Source of the DNA: CAVPTL01 sp963729195
GTDB taxonomy: Bacteria > Actinomycetota > Thermoleophilia > Gaiellales > JAICJC01
Assembly: GCA_963729195.1 (NCBI GenBank)
Contig: CAVSNF010000019.1
Span: 434,001 to 498,000, forward strand
Length of the DNA stretch: 64,000 bases
Direction: 5' to 3'
Under the pieces are notes generated by a model. That model had not been told where the DNA came from and ran no database searches. It saw only the letters and a program-made list of their open reading frames with translations. The position numbers and the translations under genes were made by a program. Shown one piece after another: positions 1 through 8,515 of the stretch. Position 1 is the first letter of the stretch. Each line of letters starts with the position of its first letter.

Positions 1-405
1 GGTCTCCCGATCGCGCTGGAGGGCGCGCTCAAGCTGAAGGAGATCTCCTACATCGCCACCGACGCGTACGCGGCGGGCGAGATGAAACACGGCCCGATCG
101 CGTTGCTGGACGACAGGACGCCGGTGGTCGTGATCGCGACCGACAACCACGTGTTCGAGAAGGTCGTGTCCAACATCGAGGAGGTGCGCGCCCGCGGCGC
201 GCATGTGATCGCGGTCGCAACCGATGGCAATACTCGGATCGAGTCGGTGGCCGAGCATGTCATCTGGCTGCCGCGCACCGAACCTGAACTCCAGGCTGCA
301 CTTGCGATCATTCCGTTGCAGCAGTTCGCCTATCGCGTCGCCCGGCGGCGGGGTCTCGATCCCGACAAGCCACGCAACCTGGCAAAAACAGTCACGGTTG
401 AGTAA
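1..405 (+). CDS. glmS: Glucosamine-fructose-6-phosphate aminotransferase (isomerizing), C-terminal part
   Basis: The frame is open from base 1, so this is the last 134 residues of a gene that begins outside the window. The protein makes glucosamine-6-phosphate from fructose-6-phosphate and glutamine, the first step to UDP-GlcNAc and peptidoglycan. The visible part is the second SIS (sugar isomerase) domain: it has the EGALKLKEISY segment, the AGEMKHGPIALLD segment that contributes to the sugar site, and the invariant C-terminal tail DKPRNLAKTVTVE. The glutaminase domain is not in the window. A short inverted repeat (421-439) follows the stop but has no T-run. Family identity is clear from the tail alone. 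Confidence 0.96.
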   Translation, partial: GLPIALEGALKLKEISYIATDAYAAGEMKHGPIALLDDRTPVVVIATDNHVFEKVVSNIEEVRARGAHVIAVATDGNTRIESVAEHVIWLPRTEPELQAALAIIPLQQFAYRVARRRGLDPDKPRNLAKTVTVE

Positions 406-445
406 CAAAACACCCCGTTGTGCGGGAGAAACGCCCGCAATCGAG

Positions 446-451
446 TACGAT
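446..451 (+). promoter_or_regulatory. -10 box of a probable leaderless promoter
   Basis: TACGAT lies 13 nt before the GTG at 459. At that spacing transcription would start at or very near the start codon. This supports GTG 459 over an upstream in-frame ATG at 420. Confidence 0.45.
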
Positions 452-458
452 CGGCGCC

Positions 459-1538
459 GTGGGCAGCACCTTTCCTGACGACCGCCGGGCGGCCGAGCGA
501 CGCCGTCGTCGAGCCCGTATCCGCCGCCGGAGAATCGCGGTGGCGGTGGTCGGATTGGCGGTGATCGTGGGCATCGGCGGCTACCTCGTTTCGTCCGTCG
601 GTCGGGGCTCGTCGACCGCCAGCCCGCCGGGTGGCGGGGGAGGAGACGGGTCAACAGCGACCACCCAGCAGACCTGCCACCCCGTGCATGCGGCCGGGGG
701 GGTGGTCGCGATCACCTATCGCGACTCCTCCAACGGATGCGTGGCGCCGTCACGGCTGATCCGCTACCAATGTCCCATCGGGACGGCTCCGATCATGCGG
801 GTCGGCGAGGCCGCTGGGGCGCGCCGCTACCTGGGTGGCATGTACGCGCTCGCAGCCAAGCGCCCCGCGAATGCCGAACTGATCGGTCATGTGGGTCGCT
901 CGGAGGTGTACGAGACCCCGTCGCACACGGTCTACGTCAGCGAGCACGGGCACCTGAAGCGGTGGCTGACCTTGCCCTCGACGGTTGCCGGCACCGGCAA
1001 GCGGGAAGCGTTCCTGCTTGGTGACTCGGTCATGCTGGGCGCCAAGCCGTCGATCGTCGGCTCGCTCTCCCGGCACTGGTCTCCGCGGATGGATGCCGCG
1101 GTCAGCCGCTCCACGCCCGAGGGGTTGGACGTGATCAAGAGCGGCGAGGCCGGCGACGCCCCTGCAGTGGTGCTCCAGCTCGGCACCAACGATGGTGGCA
1201 CTCCGTCGCTCTACTCCGAGAACCTGGCGGCGGTGTTTCAAGCACTGCGCGACGTTCCCCTGGTCGTGTGGCTGAACATCGGCCACGCCCGCAGCTACTA
1301 CGCCGAGGACGATCGCATCATCGCGTCAGAAGCCGCAAAGTATCCCAACATGACGGTTGCCGATTGGGCGTCTGCCGTGCCCAAGGACGGCACCTGGTCG
1401 GACGGGCTGCACCTGAAGCCCGCCGGCGCGCGCGCGATGGGGAAGCTGGTGACCGACTACCTGGACGGCTGGCGCAGCGCCACCTGGTCACCGTCGGCGA
1501 TCAGCTGCTCGGCTGCGATCGACTCGGCAGTGGCCTGA
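459..1538 (+). CDS. Membrane-anchored SGNH/GDSL-family hydrolase
   Basis: The product is about 359 aa from GTG 459. A very Arg-rich N-terminus (RRRRRARIRRRR) is followed by one membrane segment (VAVVGLAVIVGIGGYLVS) and a Gly/Ser/Thr-rich linker, so the catalytic domain should sit outside the cell. SGNH motifs are in order: LLGDSVMLG near residue 188 (nucleophile Ser), LQLGTNDGG near 242, and DGLHL near 314 with the Asp-x-x-His pair. Such domains are often O-acyl esterases or transferases acting on cell-wall or glycan substrates; the substrate here is not visible. The last 82 bases overlap the convergent gene on the other strand. Family call is firm, function is not. Confidence 0.8.
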   Translation: MGSTFPDDRRAAERRRRRARIRRRRIAVAVVGLAVIVGIGGYLVSSVGRGSSTASPPGGGGGDGSTATTQQTCHPVHAAGGVVAITYRDSSNGCVAPSRLIRYQCPIGTAPIMRVGEAAGARRYLGGMYALAAKRPANAELIGHVGRSEVYETPSHTVYVSEHGHLKRWLTLPSTVAGTGKREAFLLGDSVMLGAKPSIVGSLSRHWSPRMDAAVSRSTPEGLDVIKSGEAGDAPAVVLQLGTNDGGTPSLYSENLAAVFQALRDVPLVVWLNIGHARSYYAEDDRIIASEAAKYPNMTVADWASAVPKDGTWSDGLHLKPAGARAMGKLVTDYLDGWRSATWSPSAISCSAAIDSAVA

Positions 1539-1816
1539 TCCCGGCCGCGGCGGTGGAGACCCACCCGCCAGGAGTAGGTGTCGCGGCGTGACGGGAAGAA
1601 GTCCGGCCAGTCCTTGATCATCATCCAGGTCGCCACACCGGCTGCGACGGCTGCCAGCTTGGGATATGGGAGGTGGTCGCTGACCTGGGCGCTCGACACA
1701 AGCGCGATCGTGAACAGCCCCGCCCAGCATTCGTGAATGCGCACGCCGCCCACGAACACGCGTGGGCCGAGCTGGTGTTGACGAATATCGATCAGGCGGG
1801 AAGGGGGACGCAGCAC
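1457..1816 (-). CDS. Small membrane protein of unknown function
   Basis: About 119 aa from GTG 1816, 32 nt after the stop of the metallo-beta-lactamase-fold gene on the same strand, so probably co-transcribed with it. The middle has hydrophobic stretches (ECWAGLFTIALVSS and KLAAVAAGVATWMM) followed by a Trp/Phe-rich segment (KDWPDFFPSRRDTYSW), then a charged tail. No family is recognised. The 3' end overlaps the tail of the convergent SGNH gene. The start is uncertain because the frame stays open further upstream. Confidence 0.5.
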   Translation of the reverse strand: MLRPPSRLIDIRQHQLGPRVFVGGVRIHECWAGLFTIALVSSAQVSDHLPYPKLAAVAAGVATWMMIKDWPDFFPSRRDTYSWRVGLHRRGRDQATAESIAAEQLIADGDQVALRQPSR

Positions 1817-1847
1817 GTCCGCGTTATCGGCAGCAGCGCCCTTGGGA

Positions 1848-2670
1848 TCAAGCGGGAACCGACGCGCGGGCCGTCTCGCAGGCCAGCTTGACGTTCGCGG
1901 CGTGGGCCTGCGCGCCGTAGGTGCCGGCACCTCGCACGGGCGCGGCGATCCGGCCGGCCTGCTCGGGCGGGCATCCGGCCTCGGCGAAGCTCACCAGCGA
2001 TTCGAGATAGTCGAGGTCCTCGTCGGCGATGGCGAGCGCTTGCTCGGTGGTGTTCGGGCGGCCGTGTCCACCGACCACGAATCGTGGTCGCTCGCGTTCG
2101 ATCACGCCGATCAGCATCCGCACGCGTGTCGCGATAGTCGAGCACCGACGAGTACGCCCACGGGATCTCGATCGCAGACAGGTAGTCACCCACGACCAGC
2201 AGCTCGTCTTCGAGAAAGGACGTCACGATGCCGTCGTCGGTGTGTCCTTTCCCTGGGCGGCAGAGCGTGTGCCATGGACCCATCGCGATCTCGGCCGGCG
2301 TGTCCACGACCTGGTCGACCCGCAGCCGGTCGAGAGCCGCGTACTCGATGTAGAACTCGGCCGACTCTTTCTCGACCGACGCCCGCGGCCTGCCCCGACT
2401 CGATCCGGTCGAGGGTGCCCCGTCCGGCGGTCACCCGAGCCTCGGGGAGCACTCCCACGCCCATCACGTGATCCCAGTCGGCGTGTGTCAGTAGCACGTC
2501 GGTCACCGGTTCCGGCCTTGCCGACCACGACCTCGTCGATCTCGGCCAGCGAGATGCCTGGATCGACCAGCAGGCGCTGTCCGTCTCGGCGCAGCTCGAG
2601 CGTGGTCGTCTGGAACAAGCGTGCTCGGCCACCAGGTGGCATTCTCGGTCAGCGGTATCGACCGCGTCAT
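1848..2670 (-). CDS. Metallo-beta-lactamase-fold hydrolase (frame broken)
   Basis: Reassembled across four frames, the protein shows the MBL metal ligands in order: LLTHADWDHVMG (HxHxDH type), PGKGHTDDG, VVGDYLSAIE (bridging Asp) and VVGGHGRPN. It begins MTRSIPLTENA at ATG 2670 and ends RASVPA at 1848. Frame changes lie near 2640, 2515, 2385 and 2130; each is cured by removing one base. The motifs are spread over the whole length, so this is a real gene with sequence errors and not a decayed copy. The substrate is unknown. It is transcribed divergently from acpS with only 26 bp between the start codons. Confidence 0.75.
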
Positions 2671-2677
2671 CGGGCTA

Positions 2678-2687
2678 AGCATAGTAT
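2678..2687. promoter_or_regulatory. Overlapping divergent -10 boxes
   Basis: On the minus strand TATGCT (2678-2683) sits 13 nt before the ATG at 2670. On the plus strand TAGTAT (2682-2687) sits 15 nt before the acpS ATG at 2697. The two hexamers share two bases, so both genes look leaderless and the two promoters would exclude each other. Confidence 0.45.
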
Positions 2688-2696
2688 GAACCGGAC

Positions 2697-3065
2697 ATGC
2701 GGGTTGGAATCGATCTGATCGAAATCGAGCGGGTGGCGCGGGCGCTGGTTCGCCATGCCCGCTTCGTGGAGCGGGTGTTCACCGAAGCGGAGCGTGAGTA
2801 CTGTCTGTCGCGCGCCAACCCGGCTCAGCACTTTGCGGCGCGGTTTGCGGGGAAGGAGGCTGTCGGCAAGGCGCTTGGGTTCGGCGTGCCGTTCACCTGG
2901 CGCGAGATCGAGATCGTGGGTCGGCCCAAGCCCGGAGTGTCGCTGACCGGCCGCACCGCAGCCTGGGCAGAGCGTGTGTCGGCCGGCGACATCGATCTGT
3001 CCATGACGCACTCCAAGGGGATGGCGGCTGCGGTCGCCATCGTGCACGACATGGACGGCGGATGA
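2697..3065 (+). CDS. acpS: Holo-[acyl-carrier-protein] synthase
   Basis: The 122-aa product has the usual AcpS length. AcpS transfers 4'-phosphopantetheine from CoA to acyl carrier protein. The start GIDLIEIERV carries the first Mg-binding Asp, RFAGKEAVGKA carries the conserved Glu and Lys, and the C-terminal LSMTHSKGMAAA is the conserved histidine segment. The stop overlaps the next start (ATGATGGA at 3062), so it is translationally coupled to nnr, a common actinobacterial arrangement. Confidence 0.95.
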   Translation: MRVGIDLIEIERVARALVRHARFVERVFTEAEREYCLSRANPAQHFAARFAGKEAVGKALGFGVPFTWREIEIVGRPKPGVSLTGRTAAWAERVSAGDIDLSMTHSKGMAAAVAIVHDMDGG

Positions 3066-4560
3066 TGGAGCTGCAACCGCTCTACTCCGCCGAGGAGATG
3101 CGCGACCTCGAGGCGCGCGCGATCGACGGTCTGCGGCTGCCGGCGCTGGTGTTGATGGAGCGCGCCGGGGTTGCGGCGGCAGCGGAGATCATCCGTCGCT
3201 ACCCAGGTGCCGATGCTGCCACGATCCTGTGTGGTGCGGGCAACAACGGCGGCGACGGGTTCGTGGTGGCACGACATCTGCACGCCGCCGGGTGGGCGGT
3301 GGAGGTGTTCCTCACCGGCGTCTCGGGCAAGCTGAAGGACGACGCCCGGATCAACTTCGAGGTCGTGCGGCGGATGGGGGTGCCGGTGCACGAGAAGGTG
3401 GCTCCGGCCAGACTGAAACGTGGCGTGCGCCGCGCCGACGTGGTGGTCGACGCGCTCCTGGGCACCGGCTTTTCGGGCATGCCCAGGCCGGGGGCGGCCG
3501 CCCTGATCGAGGCGGTGGACGCGGCCGGCGGGGCGGTGGCCGCCCTGGATGTGCCATCTGGCATCGACTCCTCCACCGGGCGGGTCGAAGGCGTCGCCGC
3601 CCGGGCCGACGTGACCATCAGTTTCCACGCCGCCAAGCTGGGGTTGATGGTTTCTCCGGGGCGTCGCTATCGCGGCGACGTGGTGGTTGTCCCGATCGGT
3701 ATTCCGCCACAGATCGAGACCGCCACCGCGGTGGGTCTGGCAACACGTGAGCGTGCTCGATCTGGTGCCCAGGAAGGATGCCCTCTCCACCAAGTACTCG
3801 GCAGGGGCTGTGCTGGTGCTGGGCGGCGCGCCGGGATTCACCGGAGCCCCCGCGCTGGCGGCTCTGGCCGCGCTGCGAGCGGGTGCCGGCATCGCTTGGG
3901 TGGGCGCGCCGGCAGAGGTGTGCGACCGGATCGCCCGCTCGCACGACGAGGTGATGGTGCACGCCTGGCCTGACGCGTTGGAGTTGGTCGAGCGGGCCGG
4001 GGCGGTCGCGCTGGGTCCCGGACTGGGACGTGCCGCGGACACACTTCAAGAACGCTGCGGAACTGGCTGCGGCGGTGCGTACGCCGCTGGTGCTCGACGC
4101 CGACGGCCTGCACGCGGTCGCCGGAAAGCTCGAATCGCTTGCCCGCAGGCGCCACCCAACGGTTCTGACTCCGCACGAGGGTGAGATGGCCGCGCTGCTG
4201 GGCGAAACTGCGGAGTGGGTGCGGGAGAATCGCCTGGCGGCGGTGCGCACTGCGGCGCGCCGGGCGAACGCGGTGGTGCTCCTGAAGGGTGCCGACACGC
4301 TGGTGGCCGAGGCCGGGGGGCGTCGGGTGGCGGTGGTCGATGTGCTGAGCTCGGGCCTGGCCACGGCCGGTTCCGGGGACGTGCTCACGGGGGTTGTGGC
4401 GGCGTTCCTGGCGAAGGGTATGGATCCGTGGGAAGCCGCGACCTGTGCCGCGGTTGCGCATGCCGAGGCGGGGTCGAACGCGGCCGAGCGAGTGGGGCCC
4501 ATGGGTATCATCGCCGGTGACGTGATCGATGCCCTGCCCTCAGTGTTCGCCTCGACGTGA
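3062..4560 (+). CDS. nnr: Bifunctional NAD(P)H-hydrate epimerase / ADP-dependent dehydratase (frame broken)
   Basis: This enzyme repairs hydrated NAD(P)H: the N-terminal YjeF_N domain epimerises NAD(P)HX and the C-terminal ribokinase-like domain dehydrates it. The epimerase half has CGAGNNGGDGFVVARHL and ALDVPSGIDSSTG. The dehydratase half has KYSAGAVLVLGG, ALGPGLGR, VLTPHEGEMA and the ADP/Mg motif TAGSGDVLTG. Two frame changes, near 3741 (a doubled A) and near 4044 (a doubled A), split it; removing one base at each restores one protein of about 498 aa. It overlaps acpS upstream and alr downstream (GTGA at 4557), so the three form one operon. Confidence 0.92.
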
Positions 4561-5682
4561 TCCAGCAGCGTCTCTCCCGCGCGGCCGTGACCGTGGACCT
4601 GGCCGCGATCGCTGCCAACGTCGCCCACCTGCGCGCGGTCGTCGGGCCGGCAGAGGTGTGGGCGGTCGTCAAAGCCGACGCCTACGGGCACGGGGCGGTG
4701 CAGGTCGGGCGGGCGGCGCTTGATGCCGGCGCCACCAAGCTGTGTGTGGCCACGTGGGAGGAGGCGCGGTCGCTGCGCGAGGGGCTGCCCGACGCCGCCG
4801 TGTTGGTGATGAGCCCGTTGGCGCCGGGCGAGGAGGACGAGGTGCACGACGTGGAGGTGACGCTGTGCTCCCGAGAGGCGTACACCCGGTTGCGTGCCTC
4901 CAGGGCGTCGCTGGATGTTCACGTCAAGGTGGACACCGGTATGGGCCGGTGGGGGATGAGCCCCGAGGATGCGCTGCGGATCGGCGCCGAGCTGGCTGCA
5001 GGCGGGGAGCGGTTGAGGCTGACCGGGTTGATGAGCCATCTCGCCAGCGCCGACTCGGCCGGAGTCCCGCATGCCGCCGACGCGGCCTTCACCGATGAGC
5101 AGATCGAGCGGTTCCGCGCGGTTGCCGATCGGTTTCCGGCCGTGCACTCGGCACCTGGGAAACAGCGCCGCCGCCCTGCGGGTGGCCGACGCCCGGTGGG
5201 ACGCGGTGCGCTGTGGGATCGCGGTGCTGGGGTTGTCGCCGTTTGCGACCCCACCGCAGGATGACGGCCTCACTCCCGCACTTCGATTCACCAGCTACGT
5301 GGCGGACATCAAGCTGCTGCAGCCGGGCGAGAGCGCCGGCTACGGGCGTCGCTTGATCGCCACCGAGCCGACCTGGATCGGCCTGGTGCCGGCCGGGTAT
5401 GCCGACGGCGTGCCGCGGATCCTCTCGGGGCAGGCCGACGTGCTGGTGCGGGGCAGGCGCCGGCGGGTAGCGGCCACCATCAGCATGGACCAGCTCACCT
5501 TCGTGATCGGGCCGGAGTGCGACGTCGAGCTGGGAGACGCCGTCACCCTGATCGGCTGCGACGGGTCAGAAGCGGTCACCGCCGAGGAGTGGGCGCGGCT
5601 CGCCGGTACCATCAACTATGAGGTCGTCACCGGCCTGGAACCGCGACCCTGGCGCGTCGACCATGTCTTTACCGGAGACTGA
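4557..5682 (+). CDS. alr: Alanine racemase (frame broken)
   Basis: PLP enzyme that makes D-alanine for peptidoglycan. The PLP lysine lies in VVKADAYGHG near residue 39, the middle has KVDTGMGRWGM, the catalytic Tyr lies in SAGYGRR, and the C-terminal domain has TISMDQ and TINYEVV. One frame change near 5149 (a doubled G) separates the barrel from the rest; removing it gives VHSHLGNSAAAL across the joint. Start is GTG 4557 inside a 4-bp overlap with nnr; a 20-bp overlap with the next gene follows. An essential gene broken by one base points to a sequence error. Confidence 0.93.
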
Positions 5683-7043
5683 GCTCGCCCGCATCCGGGC
5701 GCAGGCGCCGGTGCCGGGGGCGTGGCTGGTGGGAGGCACCCTGCGCGATCTTCTGCAGCGTCGGGCTGTCACCGACATCGATCTGGTGGTCGATGCCGAC
5801 GCCGGTGCGGTCGCGCGGGAGCTCGCCCGCAGCCGTCGGCGGATCTCCCTTCCCGCTCTCCGAGCGACACGGCGCTTGGCGGGTCGGCCGGCGACGAGAC
5901 CACGGTTGACATCGCCGGCTGCCGCGGATCGATCCTCGACGACATGGCCAAGCGTGACTTCACCATCAACGCGATGGCGCTTCCGCTCGACGGTGGCGAG
6001 CTGGTCGACCCGTTCGGCGGTCGTGCCGACCTCGAATCCGGGGTGCTGCGGATCGTCTCCGAGAGCGTGTTCGACGACGATCCTCTGCGGCTGTTGCGGC
6101 TCGCCCGGCTGGCCCACGAGCTCGATTTCGAGATCGACGAGCCGCACTGCCGCCCTGGCGCGCGCGCGGGCGGGGCTGGCCGACGATCCCGCCGGTGAGC
6201 GGGTGTACATGGAGATGCGCCGGCTGCTCGGCCTCGACGATCCTGCGGCGGGACTGCGCTTGCTCGACCAGCTCGGCCTGATCGATGTGGTGCTGCCGGA
6301 GCTGGCCGTCACGCGCGGCGTCGAGCAGAGCGAGTTCCACCATCTGGACGTGTTCGAGCACACGCTCCAGGTGGTCGACGCGACCGCCGACATCGCGGCG
6401 CATCCCGAGTACTACCTGCCGCGACACGCCGAGGCGGTCTCGGCGGAGCTGGCCGAGACGATCGGGGACGGCATGTCCGCCGCTCAGGCACTGCGCATTC
6501 GCCGCCCTGTTTCATGACGTCGAGAAGCCGCAGACCAAGCAGGTCACCGCGCAGGGGTGGATCAGCTTCATGGGCCACGACCACCGCGGGGCGGATACCG
6601 CCGAGGTGGTGCTGCGCCGCTGGCACGCCTCGACCGCTGTGGTGCGGTTCTGCCGCATTCTGGTGCAGGAGCACCTGCGGCTCGGCTTCCTGGTGCGGGA
6701 GCGGCCGCTGGATCGCCGGGCGGCGTACAGGTACCTGCGCGCAACCGAGCCCTACCCGCTGGCGAGCGTGGTGTTGTCGCTTGCCGACCGGCTGGCCACT
6801 CGCGGTGTGCGGGCGCGGCAGCGGTACCACCGCGCTCACGCTGAGACCGCCGACGAGTTGGTGGGGCTGCTACTCTCGCTCATCGCCGATCCCCCCGACC
6901 CGCTTCTGCGCGGCGACGACATTGCCCGGCTGACCGGAGCCGGGGGAGCGCGGATCGGCGTATTGGTGAGCGCGTTGGCCGAGGAACAGGCGGCCGGGGC
7001 GGTCGTAACTCGAGAACAGGCGGTGGAGTTTGTCAGCCGGTAG
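5663..7043 (+). CDS. CCA-adding enzyme / poly(A) polymerase family nucleotidyltransferase with HD domain (frame broken)
   Basis: The N-terminus (WLVGGTLRDLL, then DIDLVVDAD) is the class II nucleotidyltransferase head with the DxD metal site. KRDFTINAMAL and DPLRLLRLARLA are the following signature segments of the CCA/poly(A) family. The C-terminal half has EFHHLDVFEHTLQV and AALFHDVEKPQT, an HD domain as in bacterial CCA enzymes with phosphohydrolase activity. Frame changes lie near 5838, 5890, 6150 and 6495, all of the one-extra-base type. The ATG at 5663 lies inside the alr 3' end, so it belongs to the same operon. CCA addition to tRNA 3' ends is the likeliest role; poly(A) activity cannot be excluded. 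Confidence 0.85.
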
Positions 7044-7721
7044 TCGTTTCGACCGCACCGCCGATCAGTACGCGGCGGCCGCACGAAAGCGGGATTGGGA
7101 CGATCTGGTGGCGTGGTGTGAGCCGCAGCCGGAAGATCGAGTGCTGGACGTCGCCGGTGGAACCGGCGCGCTGGCGGAGGTGCTGCTGCCGCGGGTCGGC
7201 TCGATCACGGTCAGCGACGTCTCCGAGGCGATGCTCGCCCATGTCGGCGACAGGCGTCGCGACGTTGGTCGCGCGCGCCGAGCAGCTGCCGATCCCCGAC
7301 GAGTCATTCGACCTGGTGGTGTGTGTGCACGCGCTGCATCACATCGACCGGCCGGTGCGGGCGATCGATGAGATGGCGCGTGTGCTCGCCCCCGGCGGCC
7401 GGCTCGTGCTGGAGGATTTCATCGCCGACGACGACCGTGGCAGTGCGCTGCGGTGGGAGGAGGCCGAGCGGCTGCGTGATCCCGATCACGTGCGGCTGCT
7501 GACCTCCGGCGAGGCCCGTGGTGCGGCGCTTGCTGCCGGGCTGACGGTGGAGGCCGAGGAGTCGTGGTTCGAGACGTTCAACGTCGATCGCTGGTTGGCG
7601 CTGGCGGAGACCGGCGGTGACGCGGCCGCGCGGGTGCGCGCGTTGCTCGGTGTGCCCGAGGTGCAAGATCCGCGCTGGTCGCACCCGTTTTCGCCGGCCG
7701 GTGGTCAGGCCGCCGAGTTGA
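7030..7721 (+). CDS. SAM-dependent methyltransferase, class I (frame broken)
   Basis: It begins at TTG 7030, overlapping the previous gene by 14 bp. The SAM-binding glycine motif is RVLDVAGGTGALAE, the acidic motif follows in TVSDVSEAM, and motif IV is FDLVVCVHALHHID. LAPGGRLVLEDF is the usual post-motif strand. The set resembles UbiE/Methyltransf_11 proteins. One frame change lies near 7246 (a doubled G). The C-terminus is uncertain: after about 7700 the open frame runs antisense to a small minus-strand gene, and a further one-base correction would stop it at 7719-7721. The substrate is unknown. Confidence 0.75.
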
Positions 7722-7902
7722 CGCGATCGTGGTCGGCGCGCCGCAGAAGTTGCGCCAGCTTGCATTCGAGCTCGTTGGGGGAGCGCGCCGGCGTTCCCTG
7801 CTGCCACTGGCCGCTGGTCTCGGCCAGCCGCACGCAGTACATCAGGGTTTGGATGTCTCGTTTGTCGAGCATGTCGAGTTCCGTGCTCGGCGGATCGAGC
7901 AC
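7705..7902 (-). CDS. Small hypothetical protein
   Basis: A 65-aa frame from GTG 7902, or 55 aa from the ATG at 7872. The sequence MLDKRDIQTLMYCVRLAET is well mixed in composition and does not look like a shadow frame. No family recognised. It is convergent with and slightly overlaps the end of the methyltransferase gene. Confidence 0.4.
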   Translation of the reverse strand: MLDPPSTELDMLDKRDIQTLMYCVRLAETSGQWQQGTPARSPNELECKLAQLLRRADHDRVNSAA

Positions 7903-7963
7903 CGGCGGCCATCCCCTGGTTGGGGTATCTGCGGATACGAGGCTTTCCGTCGCCGTCTCGCGG

Positions 7964-7969
7964 TATAGT
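7964..7969 (+). promoter_or_regulatory. -10 box of the cytochrome c gene
   Basis: TATAGT lies 17 nt before the ATG at 7981, which implies a leaderless or nearly leaderless message. Confidence 0.45.
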
Positions 7970-7980
7970 GCGCCCCGCCT

Positions 7981-8505
7981 ATGATCAAAGTGTTGATAGC
8001 TGCGCTGGTCGGGACGGCCGTGGGGATCGCGGTGATGGTGATCGTGATTGTCTCGCAGGGTACGACCACGAGTGATTCCAGCTCAATCGGGCTGACACTG
8101 AGCGTCTCCACGGCCTCGCCGCCGGCAGCGAGCACCACTGCGCCTCCGGCCAGCAGTGCTCCCAGTAGCTCGGGCGGATCGTCCACCGGCGGGGGTGCGA
8201 CCGGCGATGCTGCCGCCGGCAAGGCCGTGTTCGTCGGCGCGGGTGGCTGTGGCGGTTGCCACACCTTCCAGGCGGCCGGCACCACCGGCGCCATCGGCCC
8301 CGATCTCGACAACCTGTCGGCGGATGACACCGCTGCCGGCGGGATGCCGCTTCCCGACTTCGTGCACGAGTCGATCGTCGATCCCGACAAGTACATCGCC
8401 AAGGGCTACACCGCCGGCGTGATGCCGACCACCTTCAGCGACTCGCTGTCGTCGGCCGACATCGACAATCTGGTCGCGTTCATCACCGAGAACCAGACGT
8501 CGTAA
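7981..8505 (+). CDS. Membrane-tethered c-type cytochrome
   Basis: The 174-aa protein starts with an uncleaved-looking membrane segment (KVLIAALVGTAVGIAVMVIV), continues through a Ser/Thr/Pro/Gly-rich linker to about residue 75, and ends in a mono-haem cytochrome c domain. The haem site is CGGCH at about residues 90-94, and GVMPTTF near the C-terminus supplies the axial Met. SADIDNLVAFI is the usual last helix. It should carry electrons on the outer face of the membrane. The neighbouring genes do not name a partner oxidase. Confidence 0.88.
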   Translation: MIKVLIAALVGTAVGIAVMVIVIVSQGTTTSDSSSIGLTLSVSTASPPAASTTAPPASSAPSSSGGSSTGGGATGDAAAGKAVFVGAGGCGGCHTFQAAGTTGAIGPDLDNLSADDTAAGGMPLPDFVHESIVDPDKYIAKGYTAGVMPTTFSDSLSSADIDNLVAFITENQTS

Positions 8506-8509
8506 GATC
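8504..8509 (+). promoter_or_regulatory. -10 box of the thiamine-diphosphate enzyme gene
   Basis: TAAGAT overlaps the stop codon of the cytochrome gene and lies 12 nt before the GTG at 8516. Confidence 0.4.
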
Positions 8510-8515
8510 CCAGGT

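Noticed and set aside
2825..5291. Very long minus-strand open frames across the acpS-nnr-alr operon
   Set aside because: They are antisense to well-recognised domains and have the Arg/Pro/Ala-rich composition typical of shadows of GC-rich genes.
7721..7984. Extension of the methyltransferase frame to 7984
   Set aside because: The translation after about 7720 loses all methyltransferase features and runs antisense to a better small gene.
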